In this document: piece by piece, positions 20,993 through 28,024 of the stretch
How the letters are laid out: every line of letters begins with the position of its first letter
How positions within the stretch are numbered: position 1 is the first letter of the stretch
Made by a program: the position numbers and the translations under genes
From: JAAYCB01 sp012744395
Lineage (GTDB): Bacteria > Planctomycetota > Planctomycetia > Pirellulales > Thermoguttaceae
Length of the DNA stretch: 28,024 nt
Assembly (NCBI GenBank): GCA_028703175.1
Contig: JAQVNJ010000081.1
Span: 1-28,024 of the forward strand
Reading direction: 5' to 3'
Notes under the pieces: generated by a model
What the model was told of the DNA's origin: nothing
Seen by the model: the letters and a program-made list of their open reading frames with translations, nothing else
Database searches by the model: none

Positions 20993-22660
20993 ATGGATGT
21001 CCTCAATCGCTACTTCCTTCCGATCAAAGAGTTCTTCGCCGGGATGACGCCGTCCGGCCGGGCCACCTCGGCGTTGTTGCTGATCGTCGCCGTGGTCAGC
21101 CTGGGCTACGTGTTCACCAGGGAGTTCGGCGCCGGCGACGGGGTCTACCTGCTCGACAACCGGCTGTTTTCCAGCGACGAACTGACCCCGATGCTGGCGG
21201 CGTTCTCGACCGAGGGGCTCTCCGACTTCGAGATTGTCGGCGGGCGGATCCGCGTGGCGCGCGGAAAGCAGGCGGCATATGTTGCGGCGCTGGCCAAGAA
21301 CAGCGCCCTGCCGCGGGATTTCAGTGAGATTCTCGACGGCGCCCTGGAGAACAGCAGCCCGTTCGAAGGCCGCCCCAAGTTCGAAGCGCGGCTCAAGAAC
21401 GACAAGCAGAAATTCCTCGCCGAGGTGTTCCGCCAGATCAAGGGCATCGAGCGGGCGGCCGTGCTCTTCGACGAGGAGATCAAGCCGGGGCTGCGCAAGG
21501 AGCGCGTCGTCACCGCCTCGGTGAGCATCAAGCCGGCGGGCATGCAGCCGCTCGACGAGATGCTCGTCAACGCGGTCTGCCAGACGATGGTCGGAGCGGT
21601 CGCCGGCTTGAGGCCGGAGAACGTCGTCGTGATGGATTTGAACACCGGCCGGTCGCACATCGGCAGCCCGGCGGGCGGCGCGACCGGCGGCGGCGGCCTG
21701 CTCGCCCAAGAGCAGCGCAAGCAGGAGGAGAACTGGCGGCGGAAGATCGAGGATCTCCTGTCCTACGTGCCTGGGGTGATCGTCACGCCGAGCGTTGATC
21801 TAGCGCCGGAGAGGGTGCATCGCACGCGGACAACGGCGTTCGACAAGGAAAAGTCGATCCCGGCCAGTCACCTCGAGAACAAGGCCACCGGATCGCAGCA
21901 TGGCCAGGCCCGCGGCGGCCGCCCGGGCCACGTGGCGAATGCGGCGGGGAACACTGCCCGGTCGCTCGCGGCGAGCGAATCGAACGGGGCGACGGAGGCC
22001 GAAAAAGTGAGGGAGTCGAGCGAGACGGCGGTTCCCTCGGGCGAGGAGACCGAAAAGGAATTCGCGCCGCACACGGTCGAGCGCGTCGCGGTGGCGATCG
22101 CCGTCCCCACGAGCTATTTCGCGAAGGTCTGGCGGAACCAGCATCCGCCGGCGCCGGGCGAAGAGCCCAGGGAGCCGGCGGCGGCCGACATCGCGCAGAT
22201 CCGCCAGGAGGAGACGGCCAAGATCAAGCAGCTCGTCGCGGGCGTGCTGCCGCAGGCGGAAGGGCAGGCGGACCCGTCCCAGTTGGTGCAGGTCAGCGAC
22301 TTCCAGCACATTGCGCCTGCTCCGCTGCCTGAGCCCGGCGCGGCGGAGACCGTGGCCACGTGGCTGGGAATCCACGGGAGCAGCTTGGGACTGCTGGTGC
22401 TCGGGCTGGCAGCCCTCGCCGTGCTGCGATCGGCGATCCGCGCGATCCCACCGGGCGAGACGATCGACGGCTCGGAGCCGGCGGCCGCTGCCGCGCCGGA
22501 CGGGGAAAAGGGGGCCGGCGAGGCGGGCGAAGAGCGCCCCTTGCGGAGGTTCTCAGGAACGGACAAGTCGCTCCGCGAGGACCTCTCGGCCCTGGTGGCC
22601 AGCGATCCGGAGACGGCGGCAAGCATCCTGCGGAACTGGATCGGGACCCCGACGGAATAG
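20993..22660 (+). CDS. fliF: Flagellar MS-ring protein FliF
   Basis: The product has 555 residues, in the normal range. Helix TM1 (about 24-42) and TM2 (about 460-480) flank a large periplasmic part that contains the ring-building motifs (RBM; YscJ/FliF region, about 50-280) and a low-complexity, charged insert (about 300-360). The cytoplasmic C-terminal tail ends 'LRRFSGTDKSLREDLSALVASDPETAASILRNWIG', the conserved FliG-binding helix. The protein multimerises into the ring on which the motor and export gate are built. The early RBM region is divergent from proteobacterial FliF. The ATG at 20993 follows GAGG at about 9 bases; an overlapping ATG at 20989 is out of frame. fliG follows after 88 bases. 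Confidence 0.92.
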   Translation: MDVLNRYFLPIKEFFAGMTPSGRATSALLLIVAVVSLGYVFTREFGAGDGVYLLDNRLFSSDELTPMLAAFSTEGLSDFEIVGGRIRVARGKQAAYVAALAKNSALPRDFSEILDGALENSSPFEGRPKFEARLKNDKQKFLAEVFRQIKGIERAAVLFDEEIKPGLRKERVVTASVSIKPAGMQPLDEMLVNAVCQTMVGAVAGLRPENVVVMDLNTGRSHIGSPAGGATGGGGLLAQEQRKQEENWRRKIEDLLSYVPGVIVTPSVDLAPERVHRTRTTAFDKEKSIPASHLENKATGSQHGQARGGRPGHVANAAGNTARSLAASESNGATEAEKVRESSETAVPSGEETEKEFAPHTVERVAVAIAVPTSYFAKVWRNQHPPAPGEEPREPAAADIAQIRQEETAKIKQLVAGVLPQAEGQADPSQLVQVSDFQHIAPAPLPEPGAAETVATWLGIHGSSLGLLVLGLAALAVLRSAIRAIPPGETIDGSEPAAAAAPDGEKGAGEAGEERPLRRFSGTDKSLREDLSALVASDPETAASILRNWIGTPTE

Positions 22661-22748
22661 TCCCCGGCCGCAGCGGGCAAGCGGCAGGCAGCCCAGAGAC
22701 AACGACAACCGAGCCGCAACGCGGCCGGCCCGAACGAGACACAACCCA

Positions 22749-23732
22749 ATGAACAGCAGTCCAGACGGAATCCGCAAGGTCGCCATCCTGATCCAAACTC
22801 TCGACCGCGAGGCGGCCGACCTGGTGCTCGACCAGCTGGCCGACGACGAGGCGGAGAGAGTCCGCCGCGCCGTCTTCGACCTCGACCCGCTCGATCCCGC
22901 CGAGCAGCGGAGGGTGATCGACGAGTTCCTGCGGGCCGCGCCGCAGCGCCCGGTCGTCTGGCATGGCCGGTTCCAGGCGGAGGCCGTCGGCGGCACGCCC
23001 GCCGCGGGCACACCGCGCGCTTTCCAGTCGCTCGGCGAAATCTCGCCCGACGGGCTAACGGGCGCCCTGGCAACCGAACGGCCGCAGACGATCGCCATGG
23101 TTCTTTCGCACTTGGCGCCCGCCTTGGCGGGCGAGGTGCTCGTCCGGTTTCCGTCGCGGATCCAGACCGAGGTCCTCCGCCGCCTCGTGGATTTGGAGGA
23201 GACCGATCCGGAAATTCTTGCCGAGATCGAGCAGTCGCTGCGCTGCCGCCCGTCGCACTCGTTCGATTTTCCGCTGCGCCGGGTGTCCGGCCTGGCGGCG
23301 GTCGAAGGGATTCTCGACGCGGCCGATCGCCAAGTGGGCAGCCAGCTGTATCAGAACCTCTCGGCCCACGATCCGCCGCTGGCGGAGCGGCTCCGGCCGG
23401 AGCGGATGGAGTTCGAGGATCTGGCGCAAATCGACCGTGCCGACCTGGAGGACCTGCTCGACGCGACCGATCTGAAGCTGCTTGCCTTGGCGCTGGTCGG
23501 CGCGCCGCCGGCCGTCGTCGACCGGTTGCTGGCGGCCTTGCCGCCGGCGCGGGCGGCCGTGCTGAGCGAAGAGATGGACCACCCGGGCCCAACGCGGCTG
23601 AGCGACGTCGAGGCGGCGCGCGAATGGATCGGAATGATTGCCCAGAAGCTGGGCATCCGCTCGCCGCGGAGCGCCGGGCGGCGCGGCCGCCGGTTGCCGG
23701 CGTCGCCTGCCGGATTCTGCCAGGAAGCCTGA
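22749..23732 (+). CDS. fliG: Flagellar motor switch protein FliG
   Basis: The product has 327 residues, typical FliG length. The N-terminal domain ('GIRKVAILIQTLDREAADLVLDQL') binds FliF. The middle domain carries 'ATERPQTIAMVLSHL', corresponding to the EHPQT motif but with Arg in place of His (110-114). The C-terminal torque domain includes 'EFEDLAQIDRADLEDLLDATDLKLLALALVGAP' and 'GPTRLSDVEAAREWIGMIAQKLG', where charged residues contact the stator. A basic tail follows. FliG couples stator ion flow to rotation and works with FliM/FliN in the C ring. The ATG at 22749 has only a weak upstream purine tract. Confidence 0.9.
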   Translation: MNSSPDGIRKVAILIQTLDREAADLVLDQLADDEAERVRRAVFDLDPLDPAEQRRVIDEFLRAAPQRPVVWHGRFQAEAVGGTPAAGTPRAFQSLGEISPDGLTGALATERPQTIAMVLSHLAPALAGEVLVRFPSRIQTEVLRRLVDLEETDPEILAEIEQSLRCRPSHSFDFPLRRVSGLAAVEGILDAADRQVGSQLYQNLSAHDPPLAERLRPERMEFEDLAQIDRADLEDLLDATDLKLLALALVGAPPAVVDRLLAALPPARAAVLSEEMDHPGPTRLSDVEAAREWIGMIAQKLGIRSPRSAGRRGRRLPASPAGFCQEA

Positions 23733-23780
23733 CCGGAGGCGACCGCGAACCGTTTTGCCAGCACACCCCAGGACCAGCAG

Positions 23781-24458
23781 ATGCCAACGAACAGGCCGAC
23801 TGTCATCAAGGCCACCGACCGGGCCGGCGGAATCCAACCCGTGGCGTTCAATTTCGACGACATGGCGGAGAAGGCCGGCGTCTATCTCGACGGGGTACGG
23901 CAGCAGGCCGGCGAGGTGCTCACCCGGGCCCAGCAGGATGCCGAGCGGATCCGCCGCGCGACCGAGGAGGAATCGCGGAAGCGGGGCTACGCCGACGGGC
24001 AGAGAGAGATTCAGCGGATCGTCGGGACGCAGCTCGCCGAGCAGCTGGCCACGCTGATGCCGGCGCTGGCCGCCGTGATCGACGAGATCCAGCAGGCCAA
24101 GGAGACCTGGTTGGCCCACTGGGAACGGAGCGCCGTCCGGCTGGCGATCGCGATTGCCGAGCGGATCGTGAGGAAGCAGGTCGAGCAGCATCCGGAGATC
24201 CCGCTGCAACTGGTCGGCGAGACGCTGCGGCTGGTGGCGGGCAGTCCGACCGTGCGCGTCCGGCTCAATCCCCAAGACTACGACGCCCTCCAACCCCAAG
24301 CCGAGGCGCTGGTTCGCGCGATGGCGGGCCTGGGGGCGTGCGAGCTGGCCGCTGATCCGGCGGTCACCCGGGGAGGATGCCGGGTGGAGACCGCCTTTGG
24401 GGAAATCGACCAGGCGATCGAAACGCAAATGCGACGGATCGAAGAGGAACTAACCTGA
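23781..24458 (+). CDS. fliH: Flagellar export apparatus regulator FliH
   Basis: The product has 225 residues. It starts at ATG 23781 with AGGA just upstream. A long charged coiled-coil region (about 40-105, 'LTRAQQDAERIRRATEEESRKRGYADGQREI' type) leads to a V-ATPase-E-subunit-like C-terminal domain. 'AVRLAIAIAERIVRKQVEQHPE' and 'VRVRLNPQDYDAL' are the recognisable FliH/SctL signatures, and the C-terminus ends 'GCRVETAFGEIDQAIETQMRRIEEEL', a typical FliH ending. FliH binds and restrains the ATPase FliI, tethering it to the C ring. Its stop is 17 bases before the fliI ATG. Confidence 0.9.
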   Translation: MPTNRPTVIKATDRAGGIQPVAFNFDDMAEKAGVYLDGVRQQAGEVLTRAQQDAERIRRATEEESRKRGYADGQREIQRIVGTQLAEQLATLMPALAAVIDEIQQAKETWLAHWERSAVRLAIAIAERIVRKQVEQHPEIPLQLVGETLRLVAGSPTVRVRLNPQDYDALQPQAEALVRAMAGLGACELAADPAVTRGGCRVETAFGEIDQAIETQMRRIEEELT

Positions 24459-24475
24459 AAGGGGCGCTGCCGCCG

Positions 24476-25804
24476 ATGGACCTTGTCGAGCAATTGCACC
24501 ACCTGATGCCGGCTGAAATCCGCGGGGCGGTCTCCCGCACGGCGGGAATCACCGTCTCGGCGGCCGGGTTCCCGGCGCCGGTCGGGGCCCTCGCCCAGAT
24601 CGAGCGCGAGACGGGGCCTCCGCTCGATGCGGAAGTGATCGGTTTTCGCGACAACATGACCCTGCTCTACCCGTTTGCGGACCTGGCCGGCATCCGCCAC
24701 GGCAACCGCGTGCGGCTGAAACGCACATCGCGATGGCTCCGCGTGGGCAATTCGCTGCTCGGGCGGGTGATCGACGCCCAAGGCAGGGCGATCGACGGGC
24801 GGGGGCAGCCCGCGCTGGCCGACCGGGTCGCCTTCCAGCGCGGCGCGCCGGCCCCCTGCCGCCGCCCGCGAATCGACACGCCGCTTTCCACCGGAATTCG
24901 CGCGATCGACGGATTGATGACCTGCGGCCGCGGCCAGCGGCTGGGGATTTTCGCCGGCAGCGGGGTCGGCAAGAGCGTCGCCCTGGGAATGATGGCGCGC
25001 TACTCCGACGCCGACGTAATCGTGATCGCCCTGATCGGCGAGCGGGGCCGCGAAGTCAACGAGTTCATCGAGCGCGATCTCGGCCCGGAAGGCAGGAAGA
25101 AGAGCGTCACCGTCGTGGCCACGAGCAACGAGCCGGCGCTGGTGCGGGTGCACGCCGCCTCGACGGCGACCGCCGTTGCCGAGTATTTTCGCGACCAGGG
25201 CAAGGATGTCCTCCTGCTGGTCGATTCGTTGACGCGGTTCGCCCTGGCCCAGCGCGAGATCGGGCTGGCGGCGGGCGAGCCGCCCGCCACCCGCGGCTAT
25301 CCGCCGTCGGTCTTCGCGATCCTGCCGCGAATCGTGGAACGGGCCGGGCGAACGCCCGAAGGCAGCATCACCGCCTTCTACACCGTCCTGGTCGAGGGCG
25401 ATGATCCGAACGAGCCGGTGGCCGACGCCGTGCGGGGGCTGCTGGACGGGCATATCTGGCTCTCGCGGAGTCTGGCCGCGGGGGGCCACTACCCGGCGGT
25501 CGACGTGCTCGAAAGCCTCAGCCGCCTGATGCCCGAGGTGACCGGCGCGGAACACCAGCGGGCCGCCCTGGCGGTCCGCCAGTTGATGGCGGCCTACCGC
25601 GACCATCAAGACCTGATCTCGATCGGCGCGTACCGCGAAGGCGCCAACCCCGTTGTGGACCTGGCAATCGAGCTGAAGCCGAAGATCGACGCCCTGCTGC
25701 GACAGCGCGTCGAGCAGCGCGCCAGTTGCGCCGAGGCCGAGGCGATGCTGCTCGACCTCCTGCAGATCGTGACGCGGAAGCTGCCCGCCGCCGAGGCCCC
25801 CTGA
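24476..25804 (+). CDS. fliI: Flagellum-specific export ATPase FliI
   Basis: The product has 442 residues. It is the hexameric ATPase of the flagellar type III export machine, related to F1-ATPase beta. Walker A is 'AGSGVGKS' (160-167, Lys166). The catalytic glutamate lies in 'GERGREV' (about 188-194). Walker B is 'LLLVDSLTRFALAQRE' (Asp250). 'GEPPATRGYPPSVFAILPRI' is the conserved T3SS-ATPase signature, and 'DGHIWLSRSLAAGGHYPAVDVL' follows near the C-terminus. The ATG at 24476 is preceded by GAAAGGGG. The frame is open about 33 codons upstream inside fliH, but those residues are not family-like. fliJ follows after 45 bases. Confidence 0.96.
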   Translation: MDLVEQLHHLMPAEIRGAVSRTAGITVSAAGFPAPVGALAQIERETGPPLDAEVIGFRDNMTLLYPFADLAGIRHGNRVRLKRTSRWLRVGNSLLGRVIDAQGRAIDGRGQPALADRVAFQRGAPAPCRRPRIDTPLSTGIRAIDGLMTCGRGQRLGIFAGSGVGKSVALGMMARYSDADVIVIALIGERGREVNEFIERDLGPEGRKKSVTVVATSNEPALVRVHAASTATAVAEYFRDQGKDVLLLVDSLTRFALAQREIGLAAGEPPATRGYPPSVFAILPRIVERAGRTPEGSITAFYTVLVEGDDPNEPVADAVRGLLDGHIWLSRSLAAGGHYPAVDVLESLSRLMPEVTGAEHQRAALAVRQLMAAYRDHQDLISIGAYREGANPVVDLAIELKPKIDALLRQRVEQRASCAEAEAMLLDLLQIVTRKLPAAEAP

Positions 25805-25849
25805 CCGCAGCGAGGCAACCCGATCGAGGCAACGGACTAAGACCTGGCA

Positions 25850-26302
25850 ATGAGCACGTTCAAGTTCCGTCTGGCGACGCTCCTCCGGCTGCGGGCGTCC
25901 GCCCGCGACCAGCGGCGGAGCGATCTGGCCGAGGCCTTCCATGCCGAGCAGGTGATTCGCGAGCAGCGGAAGTCCGTGGCCGCCAAGCTGGCCGAGCTGT
26001 TGGAGACCTGCCGCGAGGCGGCCCGGCCCGGCGCGCTGGACCTCGACCGGCTGCTGGTCGCGCGGCGTTACGAGGCGGCGCTGCGGAGGGAGGATCGCGA
26101 CCTGGCCGAAAAGCAGGAGGCGATCCGCTGCGCGATCGATCGCCGCCGCGAAGCGCTCGTCGAAGCCGACCGTTCCCTCCGCGTCCTGGAGCTGCTCCGC
26201 GAGAAACAACAGCGAGCGCACTTCGACAAGGAGGCGAGGCTGGAGACCCGGCGCCTCGACGAGGTGGGCCAGCGCTGCCGCGCCGAGGAGGGGGAGCGAT
26301 GA
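25850..26302 (+). CDS. fliJ: Flagellar export chaperone/stalk protein FliJ
   Basis: The product has 150 residues and is almost entirely predicted coiled coil, rich in Arg, Glu and Ala. It begins 'MSTFKFRLATLLRLRASARDQ', the characteristic FliJ start (F-x-L-x-x-L-L-x-x-R). FliJ acts as the central stalk of the FliI ring and helps recycle export chaperones. Length (about 147) and position directly after fliI support the call. Its TGA overlaps an ATG (ATGA, 26299-26302) that opens the next, apparently frameshifted, reading frame. Confidence 0.9.
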   Translation: MSTFKFRLATLLRLRASARDQRRSDLAEAFHAEQVIREQRKSVAAKLAELLETCREAARPGALDLDRLLVARRYEAALRREDRDLAEKQEAIRCAIDRRREALVEADRSLRVLELLREKQQRAHFDKEARLETRRLDEVGQRCRAEEGER

Positions 26303-26557
26303 CCGCCAAGGTCCTCGGAGGCGCGGTGCACCTCTTGGCTCCTGTCTGGCACAATTGGCGGGGAAGAGGAAGAGGCGTTCCTGGCGGCCTGGCAGGAAAA
26401 CCGGCATCGGCTCCGCGACCCGGTGACCCTCACGGCGCGGAGCGCGGGCCGGGAAGACCTGATGGACGCCGGGTTGGGGTTGATTAAAAGACGGATTTCA
26501 GGGACAACTAACCGCACATTCGGCAGGCCGTTCCCGCGGTCGGCGCTTTTTCAGTGA
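26299..26557 (+). pseudogene. Small ORF coupled to fliJ, apparently frameshifted in a G-run
   Basis: ATG 26299 overlaps the fliJ stop. Frame 1 reads 'MTAKVLGGAVHLLAPVWHNWRG' with G/C-rich third positions up to the GGGG at 26360-26363, then loses coding character (stop at 26485-26487). In the frame one base further on, codons from there have about 80% G/C third positions and read '...EEEEAFLAAWQENRHRLRD', continuing to a TGA at 26555-26557. Removing one G from the run would join them into an 85-residue protein. This is either a true frameshift mutation or a sequencing/assembly indel. fliK or another flagellar accessory gene commonly sits here, but I cannot name the family. Confidence 0.5.
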
Positions 26558-26737
26558 ATTCTCCTTCATCGAGGAGCAGCCCGACCGCACGAACCGTTGC
26601 CGCCCGCCCGAGTCGCTCCCGAGATTGGTCTGGCGGGGGCCGGACCGGTGCGGATGGATTTGCGGCAACATGCCCGCGGCAGGAGGCCTTGCGGGTTGGC
26701 TCGCCGGAGTTGTTCACGAAGCCGGGAATGGATTGCC
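26303..26737 (+). other. 435-base gap between fliJ and fliN
   Basis: Apart from the frameshifted small ORF (to 26557), the remaining 180 bases before fliN hold no clear gene. There is no strong terminator: GCGCTTTTT at 26544-26551 lacks a proper stem. Genes expected here in many operons (fliK, flgD, fliL, fliM) are not present. Confidence 0.5.
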
Positions 26738-27472
26738 ATGGCCGACGACAACGAGCTGATCAACCAGGGGGACATCGAAGCCCAGTTGCGGGGCGCGGCA
26801 GCCGAATCCGGCAGCGGGTCCGCGTCCTCCGCCGCGCCCAATCCAGAGGATCAAGCGGCGTCGGAGGCGGCCGCGGGCGGGAGATTGGCGGGAGATTCGT
26901 CCCCCGCCGGCCGCCGGCCCGCGGAGCCGGCGGGCAGTGGGCGGTCGCCAGCGGATGACGAGGGGGACAGGCGCCTCGACGGGGCGGAGGCGAGCGGCAC
27001 GAGCCAGGCCCGTCCGCCAACGGGAGGGCACGCCGCAGCCGCTGGCAGCGATCACCGGACGGATGCCGCCCAGCCGTCGATCTCGGCGGCGGACGTCGAA
27101 CTTCTCTTCCAACAGGCGGAGAGGGCGCTCGAATCGGTTGCGACCGAAGGGAGGGACCTGCCGCCGAGCGCCACCCATTTTCAGTTCCGCGAGCTGAGCG
27201 GCAGCCCCGCCAACACGGAGACCGCCACGCTGGACCTGCTCAGCGACGTCGAGCTGGACCTGAAGATCGAACTCGGCCGCACCAAGATGTATCTCGAGGA
27301 TGTGCTTCGATTGCGGAAGGGAGCCGTCGTGGCGCTCGACAAGCTGGCCGGCGATCCGGTGGACATCTACGTCAACGGGCGGCTGATCGCGCGCGGCGAG
27401 GTCCTTGTGCTGAACGACAATTTTTGCGTGCGCGTGGCGGAACTCGTGGCGAGCACAGCGCCGGCGGCCTAG
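26738..27472 (+). CDS. fliN: Flagellar motor switch protein FliN with long low-complexity N-terminus
   Basis: The product has 244 residues, much longer than the classic ~130-residue FliN. The C-terminal SpoA/surface-presentation domain (about 165-237) is clear: 'LLSDVELDLKIELGRTKMYLEDVLRLRKGAVVALDKLAGDPVDIYVNGRLIARGEVLVLNDNFCVRV', shown here only as the family pattern of LGRTxxxxxxxLxLxxGxxxxLDxxxxxPVDxxxNGxxxAxGEVxxxxxxFxVRV. Residues 20-112 are Ala/Gly/Ser/Pro-rich and probably disordered. Two short motifs, INQGDIEAQL (9-18) and ISAADVELLF (115-124), resemble the FliM/FliY N-terminal LSQxEIDALL. The ATG at 26738 is preceded by GGGAATGG. fliM is not adjacent. Confidence 0.9.
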   Translation: MADDNELINQGDIEAQLRGAAAESGSGSASSAAPNPEDQAASEAAAGGRLAGDSSPAGRRPAEPAGSGRSPADDEGDRRLDGAEASGTSQARPPTGGHAAAAGSDHRTDAAQPSISAADVELLFQQAERALESVATEGRDLPPSATHFQFRELSGSPANTETATLDLLSDVELDLKIELGRTKMYLEDVLRLRKGAVVALDKLAGDPVDIYVNGRLIARGEVLVLNDNFCVRVAELVASTAPAA

Positions 27473-27583
27473 AGGGGCCGCCGGGCCGATCCTGGGCCGC
27501 GATTGGAGAACGGCCGGGCGCGCGCGGTTCTGGAAGCGGGCCAGCGGGGCCGCTGGCAGACGGGTGAACGGCCGGAAAGAGGG

Positions 27584-28024
27584 ATGATCGCCGTGAAGGC
27601 AAGGATGCCTGGGAAACTCTCCGTGCTCGGACTGCTGCTGCTCGTTGCCTCGCCGGGGGCGGCCGGGGAGCAGCGTTTCTTTGCCGATTCGTTCCGGAAG
27701 CAGGCCACGGCCAACCTCGCGCCCCGCGTCGAGGGCGATTCCCAGCCGGCTTGCCCCCCCGTGGAAGCCCAGCCCGCGGAACGCGGCTCCCCGAGCCTTG
27801 TCCGTCCGACGGCGTGCGATCCGCCGGGCCGTCCGGTCCAGTCGGTGCAGGCGGCCGTGTATTGCTCGGCGGCGGAGCCGCCGGACAGCGGTCCGGCGGA
27901 GGGCGGATCGCCGCCGCGCGACGACCAGACGGAGGCGGCCGGGGCGGCCGAGCCGCCGCCTGTCGAGGCCTCGTCCGAGACGGCATCCCGCCCGGTCGAA
28001 CGTGCGGGGTTTCGGCGCCTTGCC
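27584..28024 (+). CDS. Exported protein, probably FliO (partial, runs off the window)
   Basis: The ATG at 27584 follows GGAAAGAGGG. The frame is open for all 147 codons to the right edge, with no stop. A signal peptide or TM helix is visible at about 10-27 ('GKLSVLGLLLLVASPGAAG'), then a long Pro/Ala/Glu-rich, low-complexity segment with scattered cysteines. In planctomycetes and others, fliO typically follows fliN and precedes fliP, and its product is a small membrane protein that assists assembly of the FliP export gate. Length, position and signal fit FliO, but the diagnostic transmembrane region would lie beyond the window, so the symbol is withheld. Confidence 0.55.
   Translation, partial: MIAVKARMPGKLSVLGLLLLVASPGAAGEQRFFADSFRKQATANLAPRVEGDSQPACPPVEAQPAERGSPSLVRPTACDPPGRPVQSVQAAVYCSAAEPPDSGPAEGGSPPRDDQTEAAGAAEPPPVEASSETASRPVERAGFRRLA

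Noticed and set aside
22114..23787. 557-codon minus-strand frame opposite fliF/fliG
   Set aside because: Pro/Arg/Ala-rich shadow; the plus strand encodes FliF and FliG with family motifs.
24278..26407. 709-codon minus-strand frame opposite fliI/fliJ
   Set aside because: Shadow of fliI with Walker motifs on the other strand.
26536..26556. GCGCTTTTT as a terminator after the frameshifted ORF
   Set aside because: Only a 4-bp interrupted stem precedes it, too weak for an intrinsic terminator.

Overview
This window is a GC-rich bacterial chromosome segment, most probably from a planctomycete (Pirellulales-like). The evidence is a type II-pseudopilin-like protein of the DUF1559 / H-X9-DG family, an MMPL/RND exporter, a secreted neutral-ceramidase-type protein, planctomycete-style DHDPS-like and phosphohexomutase-like proteins, and a divergent flagellar operon. 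Coding regions have strong G/C third positions, so most long antisense reading frames are shadows. No rRNA, tRNA, CRISPR array, transposase or phage gene was seen.

Left part (1-6767, all + strand): the tail of a membrane protein resembling the lysylphosphatidylglycerol synthase/flippase type; a zinc-ribbon PTS IIA-like protein that ends early; a 620-base gap holding a promoter, three hairpins and an intrinsic terminator that look like an independent small RNA; an 807-residue RND exporter; a DUF1559 pseudopilin; a 56-residue lipoprotein; and trpB without trpA.

Middle part (6768-20056): trpB converges on a DUF4253 gene across a 17-bp-arm palindrome that may be an interspersed repeat. Then come a DHDPS-family aldolase-like gene and a ceramidase-like secreted protein (+). 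These converge on a minus-strand operon reading aminotransferase, four-TM protein, PlsC-type acyltransferase. Further minus-strand genes encode a phosphohexomutase-like protein lacking the catalytic serine motif, a fused nucleotidyltransferase-like protein, and two exported proteins that share a homologous ~110-residue module (one a lipoprotein with a Cys-rich tail, one with a C-terminal DUF11-like domain). A palindrome-rich divergent region separates these from a LolA-like periplasmic protein (+).

Right part (20400-28024, + strand): a flagellar basal-body/export operon reading orf66-fliE-fliF-fliG-fliH-fliI-fliJ-(frameshifted small ORF)-fliN-fliO(partial). It encodes the MS ring, the rotor/switch protein FliG, the export ATPase with its regulators FliH and FliJ, and the C-ring protein FliN. 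flgB/flgC, fliK, flgD and fliM are not in the expected places. Overlapping start/stop codons (orf66/fliE, fliJ/next ORF) indicate translational coupling.

No wholly new multi-gene system is obvious. The items most worth follow-up are the candidate small RNA at 858-979, the paired secreted paralogs at 15742-18763, the serine-less phosphohexomutase, the frameshifted gene after fliJ, and the small gene coupled to fliE.
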